Assembly (NCBI GenBank): GCA_023100825.1
Contig: CP095846.1
Span: 310,001-374,000, forward strand
Length of the DNA stretch: 64,000 nt
From: Nocardioidaceae bacterium SCSIO 66511
GTDB lineage: Bacteria > Actinomycetota > Actinomycetes > Propionibacteriales > Nocardioidaceae
Direction of reading: 5' to 3'
The number at the start of each line of letters is the position of its first letter. The first letter of the stretch is position 1. Below the pieces are notes generated by a model. That model had not been told where the DNA came from. It was given only the letters and a program-made list of their open reading frames with translations, and made no database searches. The position numbers were made by a program, and so were the translations under genes. Shown here one piece after another: positions 18,146 through 26,390 of the stretch.

Positions 18146-19544
18146 GGGTCTGTCAGATGAACGGTGGATCTGACCTTGGCGGTTCTTAGTTGCTGGTCGG
18201 GTCCAGGCGTCCGGGGAACGTGATCGCGAACGCGTTCAGCGGCGCTTTCCAGCGCATCGTCCATCGTGCTCGGCCCTTCCCGGTGGGGTCAAGGGATCGG
18301 GTGACGAGGTACAGGCATTTGAGCGCCGCGGCTTCGGAGGGAAAGTGGCCGCGGGCCTTGACCGCGCGGCGGTAGCGGGCGTTGATCGACTCGATCGCGT
18401 TCGTCGTGCAGATGACCTTGCGTATCTCGACGTCGTACTCGAGGAACGGTACGAACTCGGCCCAGGCGTTGCGCCATAGCTGCACGATCGCCGGATACTT
18501 GTCCTGCCACTGTGCCGCGAACTCGTCGAACCGGTCCTTGGCCGCCTGCTCCGACGGTGCGGTATAGATCGGCTTGAGACCTCGCACGATCGCATCCCGG
18601 TGCTGGCGCCCGGCGTAGCGGAACGAGTTGCGAATCAGGTGGATCACGCACTGCTGCACGATCGTGTGTTCCCAGGTCGTGGTGATCGCTTCTGGCAGGC
18701 CCTTGAGCCCGTCGCAGACCGCGATCAGCACATCGGTCACGCCGCGGTTCTTGAGCTCGGCGAAGACCTGCAGCCAGAACCGTGCACCTTCGCCACCATC
18801 GTCGCCGGCCCAAATGCCAAGGATGTCGCGTTCACCGTTGGTGGTCACACCGACGACGACATAGAACGGCTTGTTCACCACCTGCCCATCACGGACCTTG
18901 ATCACCAGGGCGTCGACGAAGATCACCGGGTAGATCGAATCGAGCGGCCGCGATGACCACTCGGCCATCTGATCGACGACCTTGTCGGTGATCTTCGAGA
19001 TCGTCTCCTTGGAGACCTTGGCCCCATAGACCTCGTCGAAGTGCGCCGCGATCTCACCGGTGGTCAGCCCGCGGGCGGTCAACGACAGCACGACCTCGTC
19101 GATCCCGTCCAACCGCCGTTGCCGCTTACGCACGATCTTCGGGTCGAACGACGCGTCAGTGTCGCGGGGAACGTCGATCTCGACCGGGCCGATCTCCGTC
19201 AGCACTGTCTTCGACCTGGTCCCGTTGCGGGAGTTGCCGCTGTTGCGGCCCACCGGGTCATGGCGTTCATAGCCGAGATGGTCATCCATCTCGGCCTCGA
19301 GCGCCGTCTCCAGCACATTCTTCGTCAACTGGTTGAGCAGCCCGTCCGGGCCAACCAGATCGATGCCCTGTTCCTTGGCCTGCGCCAGAAGCTGCTCGGC
19401 CAACTGCTGCTGATCAATGCCCTCTTCGCTCACGGGCTCGATCATCTCGCCCGCTGCGACCTCACGATCTCTCGGATCGGTCGTCGTCATGGTCATTCCT
19501 CTCGGTCAGACCAAGACCAGATCCACCATTTTCCTGACAGTCCC
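18146..19544 (-). mobile_element. Intact IS256-family insertion sequence inside ctaD
   Basis: 1399-base element. Terminal inverted repeats begin GGGTCTGTCAG at the left and, read inward from the right, GGGACTGTCAG. The similarity continues about 35 bases with a shared GGTGGATCTG block. The ends are flanked by the perfect 8-bp duplication CGTCACGA. The element has one full-length transposase gene on the minus strand, opposite to ctaD. Clean ends, intact transposase and perfect duplication point to a recent insertion. Confidence 0.95.
18186..19496 (-). CDS. IS256-family transposase (MULE domain)
   Basis: 436-residue DDE transposase, full length for the family. It has the N-terminal [18 protein letters not shown] helix, the [12 protein letters not shown] motif, and catalytic residues in [13 protein letters not shown] (first Asp), [14 protein letters not shown] (second Asp) and [15 protein letters not shown] (Glu). 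The CxxH region [11 protein letters not shown] is present. Nothing is truncated, so it should be active. It is transcribed against ctaD and ends 40 bases from the left end of the element. Confidence 0.96.
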   Translation of the reverse strand: MTMTTTDPRDREVAAGEMIEPVSEEGIDQQQLAEQLLAQAKEQGIDLVGPDGLLNQLTKNVLETALEAEMDDHLGYERHDPVGRNSGNSRNGTRSKTVLTEIGPVEIDVPRDTDASFDPKIVRKRQRRLDGIDEVVLSLTARGLTTGEIAAHFDEVYGAKVSKETISKITDKVVDQMAEWSSRPLDSIYPVIFVDALVIKVRDGQVVNKPFYVVVGVTTNGERDILGIWAGDDGGEGARFWLQVFAELKNRGVTDVLIAVCDGLKGLPEAITTTWEHTIVQQCVIHLIRNSFRYAGRQHRDAIVRGLKPIYTAPSEQAAKDRFDEFAAQWQDKYPAIVQLWRNAWAEFVPFLEYDVEIRKVICTTNAIESINARYRRAVKARGHFPSEAAALKCLYLVTRSLDPTGKGRARWTMRWKAPLNAFAITFPGRLDPTSN

Positions 19545-21126
19545 CGTCACGACGACTGATCACAAGGTGATCGGCTCGTTGTATTTGGCGACGTCGTTCG
19601 GGTTCTTCATCTTCGGCGGCATTCTGGCGTTGTTGATGCGGGCGGAGCTTGGCGCTCCGGGTACGCAGATCGTCAGTGATGAGACGTACAACCAGTTGTT
19701 CACGATGCACGGCACGATCATGTTGCTGTTGTTCGCGACACCGTTGTTCGTTGGCTTTGCGAACTGGATCATGCCGTTGCAGATCGGCGCGCCGGATGTC
19801 GCGTTCCCACGGCTGAACATGTTCAGCTACTGGTTGTTCCTGTTCGGTGGTCTGATCGCGGCGTCGGGGTTCATCTCACCGGGCGGTGCGGCGAGTTTCG
19901 GCTGGTTCGGGTACGCGCCCCTCTCGGATTCGGTGAACTCGCCGGGGGTCGGCGGCGACCTGTGGGTGATGGGCCTGTACCTCGCCGGTCTGGGCACCAT
20001 TCTGGGTGCGGTGAACTTCGTGACGACGATCATCACGTTGCGCGCGCCGGGGATGACGATGTTCCGGATGCCGATCTTCACCTGGAACGTCTTGGTGACG
20101 AGTCTGTTGGTGTTGATCGCGTTCCCGATTCTTGCGGGTGCGTTGTTGATGCTGGAGGCCGATCGGGCGCTGGGTGCGAACGTGTTCGATGCGGCCAATG
20201 GTGGTGCGATTTTGTGGCAGCACCTGTTCTGGTTCTTCGGCCATCCGGAGGTCTATATCATCGCGTTGCCGTTCTTCGGCATCGTGACCGAGGTGTTGCC
20301 GGTCTTCAGCCGTAAGCCGGTGTTCGGCTACATCGGCCTGGTCGCCGCCACACTCTCCATCGGTGTGTTGTCCGTCTCTGTATGGGCGCATCACATGTTC
20401 GCAACCGGTGCTGTCAATCTGCCCTTCTTCTCGCTGATGTCGTTCCTCATTGCCATCCCCACCGGAATCAAGTTCTTCAACTGGATCGGCACCATGTGGG
20501 GCGGGTCGTTGAGTTTCGATACACCGTTGATCTTCTCGTTGGGCTTTTTGACGACGTTCCTGTTCGGCGGGTTGACCGGTGTCATCTTGGCGTCGCCGCC
20601 GCTGGACTTCCAAGTCACCGACACGTACTTCGTGGTGGCGCATTTCCATTACGTGGTGTTTGGCACGGTGGTGTTCGCGATGTTTGCGGGCTTCTACTAC
20701 TGGTGGCCGAAGTGGACGGGGCGGATGCTTGATGAGCGTCTGGGCAAGATGCATTTCTGGTTGTTGTTCATCGGGTTCCATTTGACGTTCTTGGTGCAGC
20801 ATTGGCTCGGTATCGAGGGGATGCCGCGTCGGTATGCCGACTACAGCAGCGCCGATGGGTTCACGGTGTTGAACCAGGTGTCGACGATCGGTGCGTTCCT
20901 GTTGGGTGCGTCGACGTTGCCGTTCATCTGGAATGTGTGGAAGACGCGTCGGGCGCCGAAGGTCGAATGCGATGACCCGTGGGGCTGGGGCCGGTCGTTG
21001 GAGTGGGCGACGTCGTCGCCGCCCCCGCGACACAACTTCGCGTCGCTGCCACGTATCCGTTCCGACAGCCCGGCCTTCGACCTGCACCACCCCGAGGTCG
21101 GCGCTGCTGCGCATTCGGACGAGTAG
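19489..21126 (+). pseudogene. ctaD: ctaD 3' part, cytochrome c oxidase subunit I (aa3-type)
   Basis: Catalytic subunit of aa3-type heme-copper oxidase, lacking only its first 28 residues. All 12 helices and all metal ligands are present: TMHGTIM (heme a His), FGHPEVY with the CuB His and cross-linked Tyr, AHHMF (two CuB His), and VVAHFHYV (heme a3 and heme a His). True ctaD sequence begins at 19545. The given start is an ATG inside the right end of the IS that reads in frame through the junction into TTDHKVIG, so a 545-residue hybrid could be made with a 21-residue IS-derived leader. No clear ribosome binding site precedes that ATG. Without it the gene is inactivated. The C-terminus ([13 protein letters not shown]) is intact. 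Confidence 0.88.
19545..19552. repeat. Right target-site duplication of IS256-family element
   Basis: CGTCACGA, the second copy of the 8-bp target duplication; ctaD coding sequence continues straight from it. Confidence 0.92.
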
Positions 21127-21153
21127 CGCCCCTCGCCGCCCCGCGAGCCCAGC

Positions 21154-21795
21154 TCAGGCGGGGTGTTCGCCAGGGGTGTTCGACTGCAGGTACGGCGCCG
21201 GGTCGCGCGTCGGGTTCGGCCCGGACATGAGCCACCTCCGTACGCCCTCTGGATAACGGCGTTCGAGCTCCTCGAGGTAAGAGCGTCGGCGGTCCACGAT
21301 CTGCGCGGTCGTCGAGCTGTTGTCCGACTGGTGGAGAGCGTGCAGGCTGGTACGCCACGCACCGATGAGCTCGGGCGTCGACAAGGTCGACACCGGTATC
21401 ACCGCGGGGTGAGCGCGCTGCCAACGCGCGCATGCGTCGGGGTTGCGTTCCCACTGACGAAGCCGCCAGGTACGCCGCAGTCGTCGGATCGCGGCCGGCG
21501 ACGTGCCGCCGAGGACCACGGCGACGAGCACGCCCAACCCGCCCAGGATCGCCAGCAGCCCGAGCACTCCGACGGTTGCGGCCGTTGCGATGAATCCGCG
21601 TCGGGTCGCGTCGATCAGCGACTGGCGCGGGATCCCCTCGTCTTCGGCGACCAGGCCCAACGCCGTCGCAGTGATACCGACGAACACGGCGACCGTGATG
21701 ACGGCAGACGGCGGAATCATCGCGACGGCAACGGCCGACGATGCCACCCAGATCGGACCGGTGACAGCCCACCACAGCCGACGGCCGCTGTTCAT
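21154..21795 (-). CDS. Hypothetical membrane protein
   Basis: 213 residues, not recognised. There are four hydrophobic helices in two hairpins (about 8-45 and 68-95). A soluble, Arg-rich C-terminus follows, with many Trp residues (RRTWRLRQWERNPDACARWQR) and a YLEELERRYPEG helix. It faces the end of ctaD with a 27-base gap and lies 57 bases downstream of the GGDEF gene on the same strand, so it may share that transcript. No functional inference beyond an integral membrane location. Confidence 0.65.
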   Translation of the reverse strand: MNSGRRLWWAVTGPIWVASSAVAVAMIPPSAVITVAVFVGITATALGLVAEDEGIPRQSLIDATRRGFIATAATVGVLGLLAILGGLGVLVAVVLGGTSPAAIRRLRRTWRLRQWERNPDACARWQRAHPAVIPVSTLSTPELIGAWRTSLHALHQSDNSSTTAQIVDRRRSYLEELERRYPEGVRRWLMSGPNPTRDPAPYLQSNTPGEHPA

Positions 21796-21852
21796 CCCAA
21801 CCAGTACCCCTCGGGTCTGCCGTCGTCGACGACGTACGGGATGCGGAGCGGC

Positions 21853-23253
21853 TCAATCATGTCGGCCCAGAGCGGCGATGACCGCGGCGAGGAGAGTGTC
21901 ACCCCAGGCGGGGAGGTCTCCTGTCAGGTAGTCGCCGTAGATCTCGATCAGCCAGCCGTCGCCGGTCTCGTCGCTGCCGCCGGCACCGATCACGCTGCGG
22001 TACCCGAAGTACGCGAGGAGCGACCGCTCGCTCTCGGCGCCCTGGGTCAACGTGGCGCTGAACGACTCCCCGGCCAATGCCCGCCGAGTCGTCGTGAAGT
22101 CGTCCAGGAGGTACGCGCGTGGTTCGAGTGTCACCGGGCGCTCGGGTTCATCCCAGCGCAGTGGCCTATCCCGCGTCTTACCGCAGTCGACGTCGACAAC
22201 GGTGTCGTCTACTCGCCTGCTGAGCCACCACGCAGCGGCGTTGGCCTCCTCCGCGATGAGCTCCGCTGCGCGTACGAGGCGCTTTTCGGCGGACTCATCG
22301 GCCGGAAGGTCGGTCTCGAGGCGCGCGAGGAGGGCGCCTGCAGCACGCGCCGTCTCGGGTGGCGCCTTCGATTCCTGCGCCGCTCCGGTCAACGAGGCTT
22401 TGTGTAGGTACAGCTGTGCGTCGGCCAGAGCGAGTAGACCTCGTACGGCCGCGCCCGGAGACGGACTGCCTGGAGCGCGTCCGTCGAGTCTTGCGTACCC
22501 GCGCGCGAGACCAGTGCCGTCACCGAGATCGCCGGCGGCCGCGTCGATGACCTCGATCGTCGCTTCGATGTCAGCCGAACTGGTGCCGGCAGCGGCGATT
22601 GCGAACTCGTCGCCGCCGATCCGGGCGGCGACGGCATCGGTGCCCAGGCCTTCGGCGATGTGCGCGAGGATCGCCCCGACGCGGCGAAGCAGCCGATCTC
22701 CCGCGCGGTGGCCGAAGCGGTCGTTGACCGCCTTCAGTCCGTTGACGTCGGTGATGATCAGCGAAACTGAGCGATCGGCTTCGGTGAACCTGTCCAGTAG
22801 GAACCGCTCGAGCGTGGCGCGCCCGGAGAGCCCCGTGACCGCATCCCGCTGCGTACCCCTGTCGTCGGCCGGCAGGAGGCCCGCGAGCAAGGCGGCTGCG
22901 ACAACACTCGCGGCGAGGTCGTCACGATCCGGGGAGCCGGCAAAGGTCAGATGCAGTACGGCCTGGCCCGGTGGATTGCGGATCACAAGACTCGCGACCC
23001 TGCCCGCCTCGGTCTCCACCTCGGACAACGACTGCTGCCACCGCGGCTCCGGCAGCGTGCAGACTGTGCGCGTACGCCGATGTTCGGAGTCTTGGATCCA
23101 CCTGACCCCACCCGGCTCCTCGACGCGGCAGATGTGCGCATCGCGCAGGCCGAGGGTCTGCTGCAGGATCAACAGGGCCTGATCGCTGGCCAGTCTGCCG
23201 GTCTCCTCGGATGCAGTGGCGATCGCTGCTAATGCGTCGAGATGATGACTCAC
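21853..23253 (-). CDS. GGDEF domain protein with flanking GAF-like regions
   Basis: 466-residue signalling protein. The central diguanylate cyclase domain (about 135-290) has the start motif DAVTGLSGRATL, TDVNGLKAVNDRFGHRAGD and an intact RIGGDEF signature (GGDEF at 213-217), so c-di-GMP synthesis is plausible. The RxxD inhibitory site expected just upstream of the signature is not visible. The N-terminal 130 residues and the C-terminal 150 residues look like GAF-type sensor folds. I prefer the GTG giving VSHHLDAL, since GAAGGAA lies 7 bases before it; a GTG five codons earlier sits on that site. No EAL or HD-GYP partner is visible nearby. Confidence 0.85.
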   Translation of the reverse strand: MSHHLDALAAIATASEETGRLASDQALLILQQTLGLRDAHICRVEEPGGVRWIQDSEHRRTRTVCTLPEPRWQQSLSEVETEAGRVASLVIRNPPGQAVLHLTFAGSPDRDDLAASVVAAALLAGLLPADDRGTQRDAVTGLSGRATLERFLLDRFTEADRSVSLIITDVNGLKAVNDRFGHRAGDRLLRRVGAILAHIAEGLGTDAVAARIGGDEFAIAAAGTSSADIEATIEVIDAAAGDLGDGTGLARGYARLDGRAPGSPSPGAAVRGLLALADAQLYLHKASLTGAAQESKAPPETARAAGALLARLETDLPADESAEKRLVRAAELIAEEANAAAWWLSRRVDDTVVDVDCGKTRDRPLRWDEPERPVTLEPRAYLLDDFTTTRRALAGESFSATLTQGAESERSLLAYFGYRSVIGAGGSDETGDGWLIEIYGDYLTGDLPAWGDTLLAAVIAALGRHD

Positions 23254-23344
23254 GCCAGGTTCCTTCACGCTACTCCGGCGGCGGTGCCTACTATCGACTG
23301 TAGGCCGTGGATCCGGTCTTGTTCGGCGAACTCTCTACTCCGCT

Positions 23345-23806
23345 TCACACCACGCAGAACTCGTTGCCCTCCGGATCGAGCATCGTGACGTGATCGAGAT
23401 GTCCGCCGGTGTGGTAACGCTCGTATACGGTTGCGCCCGCCGCGAGTAGTTCATCGACCTTGGTGTCAATGCGTTGCGTACGTTGTGCGGGGTCGATGTG
23501 GCGCCCGCCCGACACCTTCACGTCGAGGTGGAGGCGGTTCTTCACCTGCTTCGGCTCGGGAACCCTCAGCATCGAGACCGACGGCAGCACTCCACCCGGA
23601 TCGGCAATGGCCGCGCCGTCGTTCCACTCCGCCTCGGGAACCTGCTGATCGGTGAGGAACGCCTCCCAGGTCGCCCAACCGTCGGGTGGCGCCGCCTCCT
23701 CGTACCCGAGGGCGAGCGCCCAGAACCGAGCCTGTGCTCTGGGGTCGGCGCAATCCAGGGTCAACCCGAGCGCAGGTCGTGCCGGTGCGGTCTCACTCGA
23801 CGCCAT
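23345..23806 (-). CDS. VOC family (glyoxalase-like) protein
   Basis: 153-residue cytoplasmic protein of the vicinal oxygen chelate superfamily, glyoxalase-like subtype. It has two beta-alpha-beta-beta-beta modules, with LTLDCADPRAQARFWALALGYE at the start and HLDHVTMLDPEGNEFCVV at the end. The final Glu and the His of HLDHVTM could be metal ligands. Substrate unknown; relatives include resistance proteins and small-molecule lyases. It is transcribed alone on the minus strand. Confidence 0.83.
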   Translation of the reverse strand: MASSETAPARPALGLTLDCADPRAQARFWALALGYEEAAPPDGWATWEAFLTDQQVPEAEWNDGAAIADPGGVLPSVSMLRVPEPKQVKNRLHLDVKVSGGRHIDPAQRTQRIDTKVDELLAAGATVYERYHTGGHLDHVTMLDPEGNEFCVV

Positions 23807-23975
23807 GGTGTCTCCCTGAATCGGATGCCGCCAGGCTATCGGCGTGCGCTGACACCGAGCCCCGGTCAGACCGCGATGAGCTGCACGCGCAACCTCGTTT
23901 TGAGCCAGGTTGATCGCCCTCAGTTACGATCGATGTGCGTACTGTCATCATCGTGTCGGGAGGGCAGGCGGTTCG

Positions 23976-24167
23976 ATGCCCGAGCCTGAGCAGGCTCACC
24001 AGACCCGCGGCGGGGTCGAGGCCGAAGATCTCTACCGCAAGGGCTGGAGCGCGGCGGCCGATATGGAGCCCGTCGAGCGGTACCAGGTGTATCGACAGTG
24101 GTACCGCGAGGCGACGGATCCATTCTCGGTCGGATTTCGCGACTGTACGCTCCGCACGATGGATTGA
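23976..24167 (+). CDS. Small hypothetical protein
   Basis: 63-residue acidic and aromatic protein (VEAEDLYRKGWSAAADMEPVERYQVYRQWYREATDPF), not recognised. The ATG is preceded by a GGGAGG stretch, though 14 bases away, so initiation is uncertain. The amphipathic YQVYRQWYREA helix and the codon pattern suggest a real gene. It converges on the small secreted protein gene with a 15-base gap. Confidence 0.5.
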   Translation: MPEPEQAHQTRGGVEAEDLYRKGWSAAADMEPVERYQVYRQWYREATDPFSVGFRDCTLRTMD

Positions 24168-24182
24168 GCGTGCAGCCGAGGG

Positions 24183-24410
24183 TCAGGCCGGCTTGGCGTT
24201 GCGCATCCGCTCGGGCGTCCAGTAGTCGGCCGCCTCTTCGATCTCCTGCTGGGAGACGGTGTGCGAGACGCTGCCGTCGCCGTCCGTGCTCTTCGGCTCG
24301 TCGTCGGCTGAGGCCGATCCGGTTTGCGTGGTGCCCACGACTGCCAGCGTAATAGCGAGCAGCCCCGCCGCGGGTATGGCTACGGCTCGATACGTGCGTG
24401 GTCGCTTCAT
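24183..24410 (-). CDS. Small exported protein resembling an orphan peptidase propeptide
   Basis: 75-residue protein with a Sec-type signal (basic MKRPRTYR, hydrophobic AIPAAGLLAITLAVVG, cleavage near ASA). A short acidic mature part ends YWTPERMRNAKPA. The YWTPERM-A-P motif is familiar from the propeptide region of secreted trypsin-like (S1) peptidases of actinobacteria, but here the frame stops right after it and no peptidase domain follows. Either it is the stub of a lost protease or a stand-alone peptide using the same motif. Confidence 0.6.
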   Translation of the reverse strand: MKRPRTYRAVAIPAAGLLAITLAVVGTTQTGSASADDEPKSTDGDGSVSHTVSQQEIEEAADYWTPERMRNAKPA

Positions 24411-24486
24411 CGGGCGCCTCCTTCGTCTGTGCATTCAGCTCTCAGACGCACCCTGGCGCGAACCGGTTCCGCTGCCCGTATCCGCG

Positions 24487-24948
24487 CTACGGCGTGAGAT
24501 CGACTGCAGCCGGGAAGATGCCGTCGGCGGTTATCTCCATGTGGAACGGCGTCGACTCGTGTAGATGGGCGATCCGCCATGAGCCGTCGACCTTGCGAAG
24601 ACCGGCAGTGAATCGGAACCACAGCGTGAACGCCTCGGGTGAGCCGATGGGCGTCGCGGACAGTCGGTTGAGTCCGTGGCAGTACGCGATATCGCCGGCA
24701 ACCGTCGTTGCGAGGTCTCTGACCTCGAACCCGATCGGTCCGTCGAAGCCGGCGAACCAACTGCGTACGGCCTCCGGGTCCCGTGTGGTCGCATTGGGCT
24801 GCCGCAGCGGTGGCGCAAGGTTGTACTCGGTGACGTCATCGGTGAACCGGGCGACGAGCGCGTCGGCGTCGCGCTCACGCATCGCGCGCTGCGGGACCAA
24901 CATCAGATCGCGGATCTCGGCCACATCGGTCGTCGTTGTCGTGTTCAT
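24487..24948 (-). CDS. SnoaL-like / nuclear transport factor 2 fold protein
   Basis: 153-residue cytoplasmic protein of the NTF2-like (SnoaL, ketosteroid isomerase) superfamily: an N-terminal helix pair (VAEIRDLMLVPQRAMRERDADALV), FTDDVTEYNLAPPL, then a curved sheet with WFRFTAGLRKVDGSWRIAHLHES. Such folds serve small hydrolases, isomerases and stress proteins; the catalytic role cannot be assigned. A GGAGCA stretch lies before the start. Transcribed alone on the minus strand. Confidence 0.78.
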   Translation of the reverse strand: MNTTTTTDVAEIRDLMLVPQRAMRERDADALVARFTDDVTEYNLAPPLRQPNATTRDPEAVRSWFAGFDGPIGFEVRDLATTVAGDIAYCHGLNRLSATPIGSPEAFTLWFRFTAGLRKVDGSWRIAHLHESTPFHMEITADGIFPAAVDLTP

Positions 24949-25050
24949 GTCTGCTCCTTCGAGATCGGCACCCGAGTGGTGCCTCTTGAAGGGGTGTAGA
25001 AACTGCGATCACGATTTCGACATCGCGGGCGAAGATTTTCGACCGCGGTG

Positions 25051-25533
25051 CTACGAGTCGGTACGGGTCAGCGGTACGACCGTCGCTTCGTACGCGTGAA
25101 TCAGATCGGCCGCCTCCACGAGGATGCTGTGCCGATGGCTCCCGGAGCCGATCGCGATGCGACCCGACACCGAATCATCGATGAAGACCGGCCAGGGCGT
25201 CGAGCAGCCGATCGGTGTGATCGTGCCGCGTTCGTAGCCGGTCACGGCGCGTGCCTCATCGGCATCGGGCAGAGTCATCCGACTCACGCCTGCTGCCGCC
25301 CGCAACTGCGGCCACGACAGTGCGCGGTCACCCGGTATGAGTGCCAACAGGTAGTCATCGGCGCCCCGACGTACGACCAGCGTCTTGATCAGGTGGAGCG
25401 GCTCGACGCCGATCGCAGCCGCCGCCTCCTCCAACGAGCGGGCCGACGGCCGCTCACGCACCTCGATCGTCAGACCTCGCTCGCGTGCGTCGGCGCGTGC
25501 CCGCGCGGTACCGTCCTCAGAATCGGCCTTCAC
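25051..25533 (-). CDS. YbaK/prolyl-tRNA deacylase domain protein
   Basis: 160-residue aminoacyl-tRNA editing domain that hydrolyses mischarged tRNA (Ala- or Cys-tRNA(Pro) class). Family motifs: SLEEAAAAIGVEPLHLIKTLVVR, the catalytic-Lys region IKTLV, LIPGDRALSW, YERGTITPIGC and IAIGSGSHRHSILV. I choose the GTG at VKADSEDG, which gives the usual length; the upstream frame overlaps the start of the divergent gene. No strong ribosome binding site is visible, so the start is uncertain. Confidence 0.85.
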   Translation of the reverse strand: MKADSEDGTARARADARERGLTIEVRERPSARSLEEAAAAIGVEPLHLIKTLVVRRGADDYLLALIPGDRALSWPQLRAAAGVSRMTLPDADEARAVTGYERGTITPIGCSTPWPVFIDDSVSGRIAIGSGSHRHSILVEAADLIHAYEATVVPLTRTDS

Positions 25534-25586
25534 AACCAAGCCAACACCGAACCGGTCCACCGGATTCCGTTCACCCAGGAGGAGCC

Positions 25587-25970
25587 ATGGCGGATGAGTT
25601 CGCCGACTTCGGCCATACGGAGCAGGCGCGGGCGCGTCGTGCCGAAAAGGTGAAGGTGCTCGCGGCGTACTGCTGGGACCGTGCGATCGGCTCCGCGGAC
25701 CTTCGTACCCTCTCCGACCAGACCCGCCGTCGACTCGCCCGCGCGGCCGACGTGCATCCACCGTCATCGTGGGAGACCTGGGGACAGGTCTGCGAGGCGC
25801 TCGATGCCAAAGACGCCTGGGCAGAACGCAATCCAGGCCACACTGCCGCCGCACGCACCCGTCCGTACGGCCGATCCCAATGGGTGGCGACGGCATCGGC
25901 ACCGCCGCCCGAAACGGGCCCGCCCGTACGCGGCGAGGAGGTCCCGCTGTTCGGCGATGAGATCGGCTGA
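25587..25970 (+). CDS. Hypothetical protein
   Basis: 127-residue soluble protein, not recognised. The N-terminal half is helical and charged (HTEQARARRAEKVKVLAAYCWDRAI, TLSDQTRRRLARAADVHPPSSWETW). The C-terminal half is Pro/Ala-rich and disordered-looking. AGGAGGAG just before the ATG makes this a convincing translated gene. The Trp- and Arg-rich helical segment could bind nucleic acid, but that is a guess. It is divergent from the YbaK gene and followed by the YciI/sigma pair. Confidence 0.7.
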   Translation: MADEFADFGHTEQARARRAEKVKVLAAYCWDRAIGSADLRTLSDQTRRRLARAADVHPPSSWETWGQVCEALDAKDAWAERNPGHTAAARTRPYGRSQWVATASAPPPETGPPVRGEEVPLFGDEIG

Positions 25971-26018
25971 GCGGTCGCGTCTGTTCTGCAGGAGCGGCTC
26001 GAGACGGCGGAGGTTGCC

Positions 26019-26390
26019 ATGAAGTACCTGATCCTGATCTACGACAATCCAGAGTCGCGGGCGATCTGGGAGACGCTGCCTGCCGATGAGCGCACCGAAG
26101 GCGTACGTGCGTACGTGGAGTTGAATGCCGATCTCGAGGCGACGGGTGAGGTCCTCGCCAGTGAGCCGCTCGATCACGCGTCTGCGACCAAACAGGTCGC
26201 TGTACGCGACGGCCGCACGGTGGTCACCGACGGCCCGTTCGCGGAGGCGAAGGAGGAGCTCGCGGGCTTCTACCTGATCGACTGCGATGGGCTCGACCGC
26301 GCGATCGAGTGCGCAGCCCGCATACCCGAGGCTGAGTTCGGCCGGGTCGAGGTTCGCCCGACGATCGATCTGAGCGAGATCGGGTTGTGA
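26019..26390 (+). CDS. YciI family protein (DGPF domain)
   Basis: 123-residue ferredoxin-like-fold protein starting MKYLILIYDNPE and containing the DGRTVVTDGPFAEAKEELAGFYLIDCD core that names the DGPF group. In actinobacteria these genes are typically paired with an ECF41/42-like sigma factor, as here: the sigma GTG follows the TGA directly. The partner is thought to be part of the sigma circuit, but its biochemical function is not settled. The gene starts 48 bases after the hypothetical gene. Confidence 0.9.
   Translation: MKYLILIYDNPESRAIWETLPADERTEGVRAYVELNADLEATGEVLASEPLDHASATKQVAVRDGRTVVTDGPFAEAKEELAGFYLIDCDGLDRAIECAARIPEAEFGRVEVRPTIDLSEIGL

Noticed and set aside
19876-21114. 412-codon open frame antisense to ctaD
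   Set aside because: It lies wholly within conserved ctaD sequence and encodes a low-complexity Arg/Gln/His-rich product; shadow frame.
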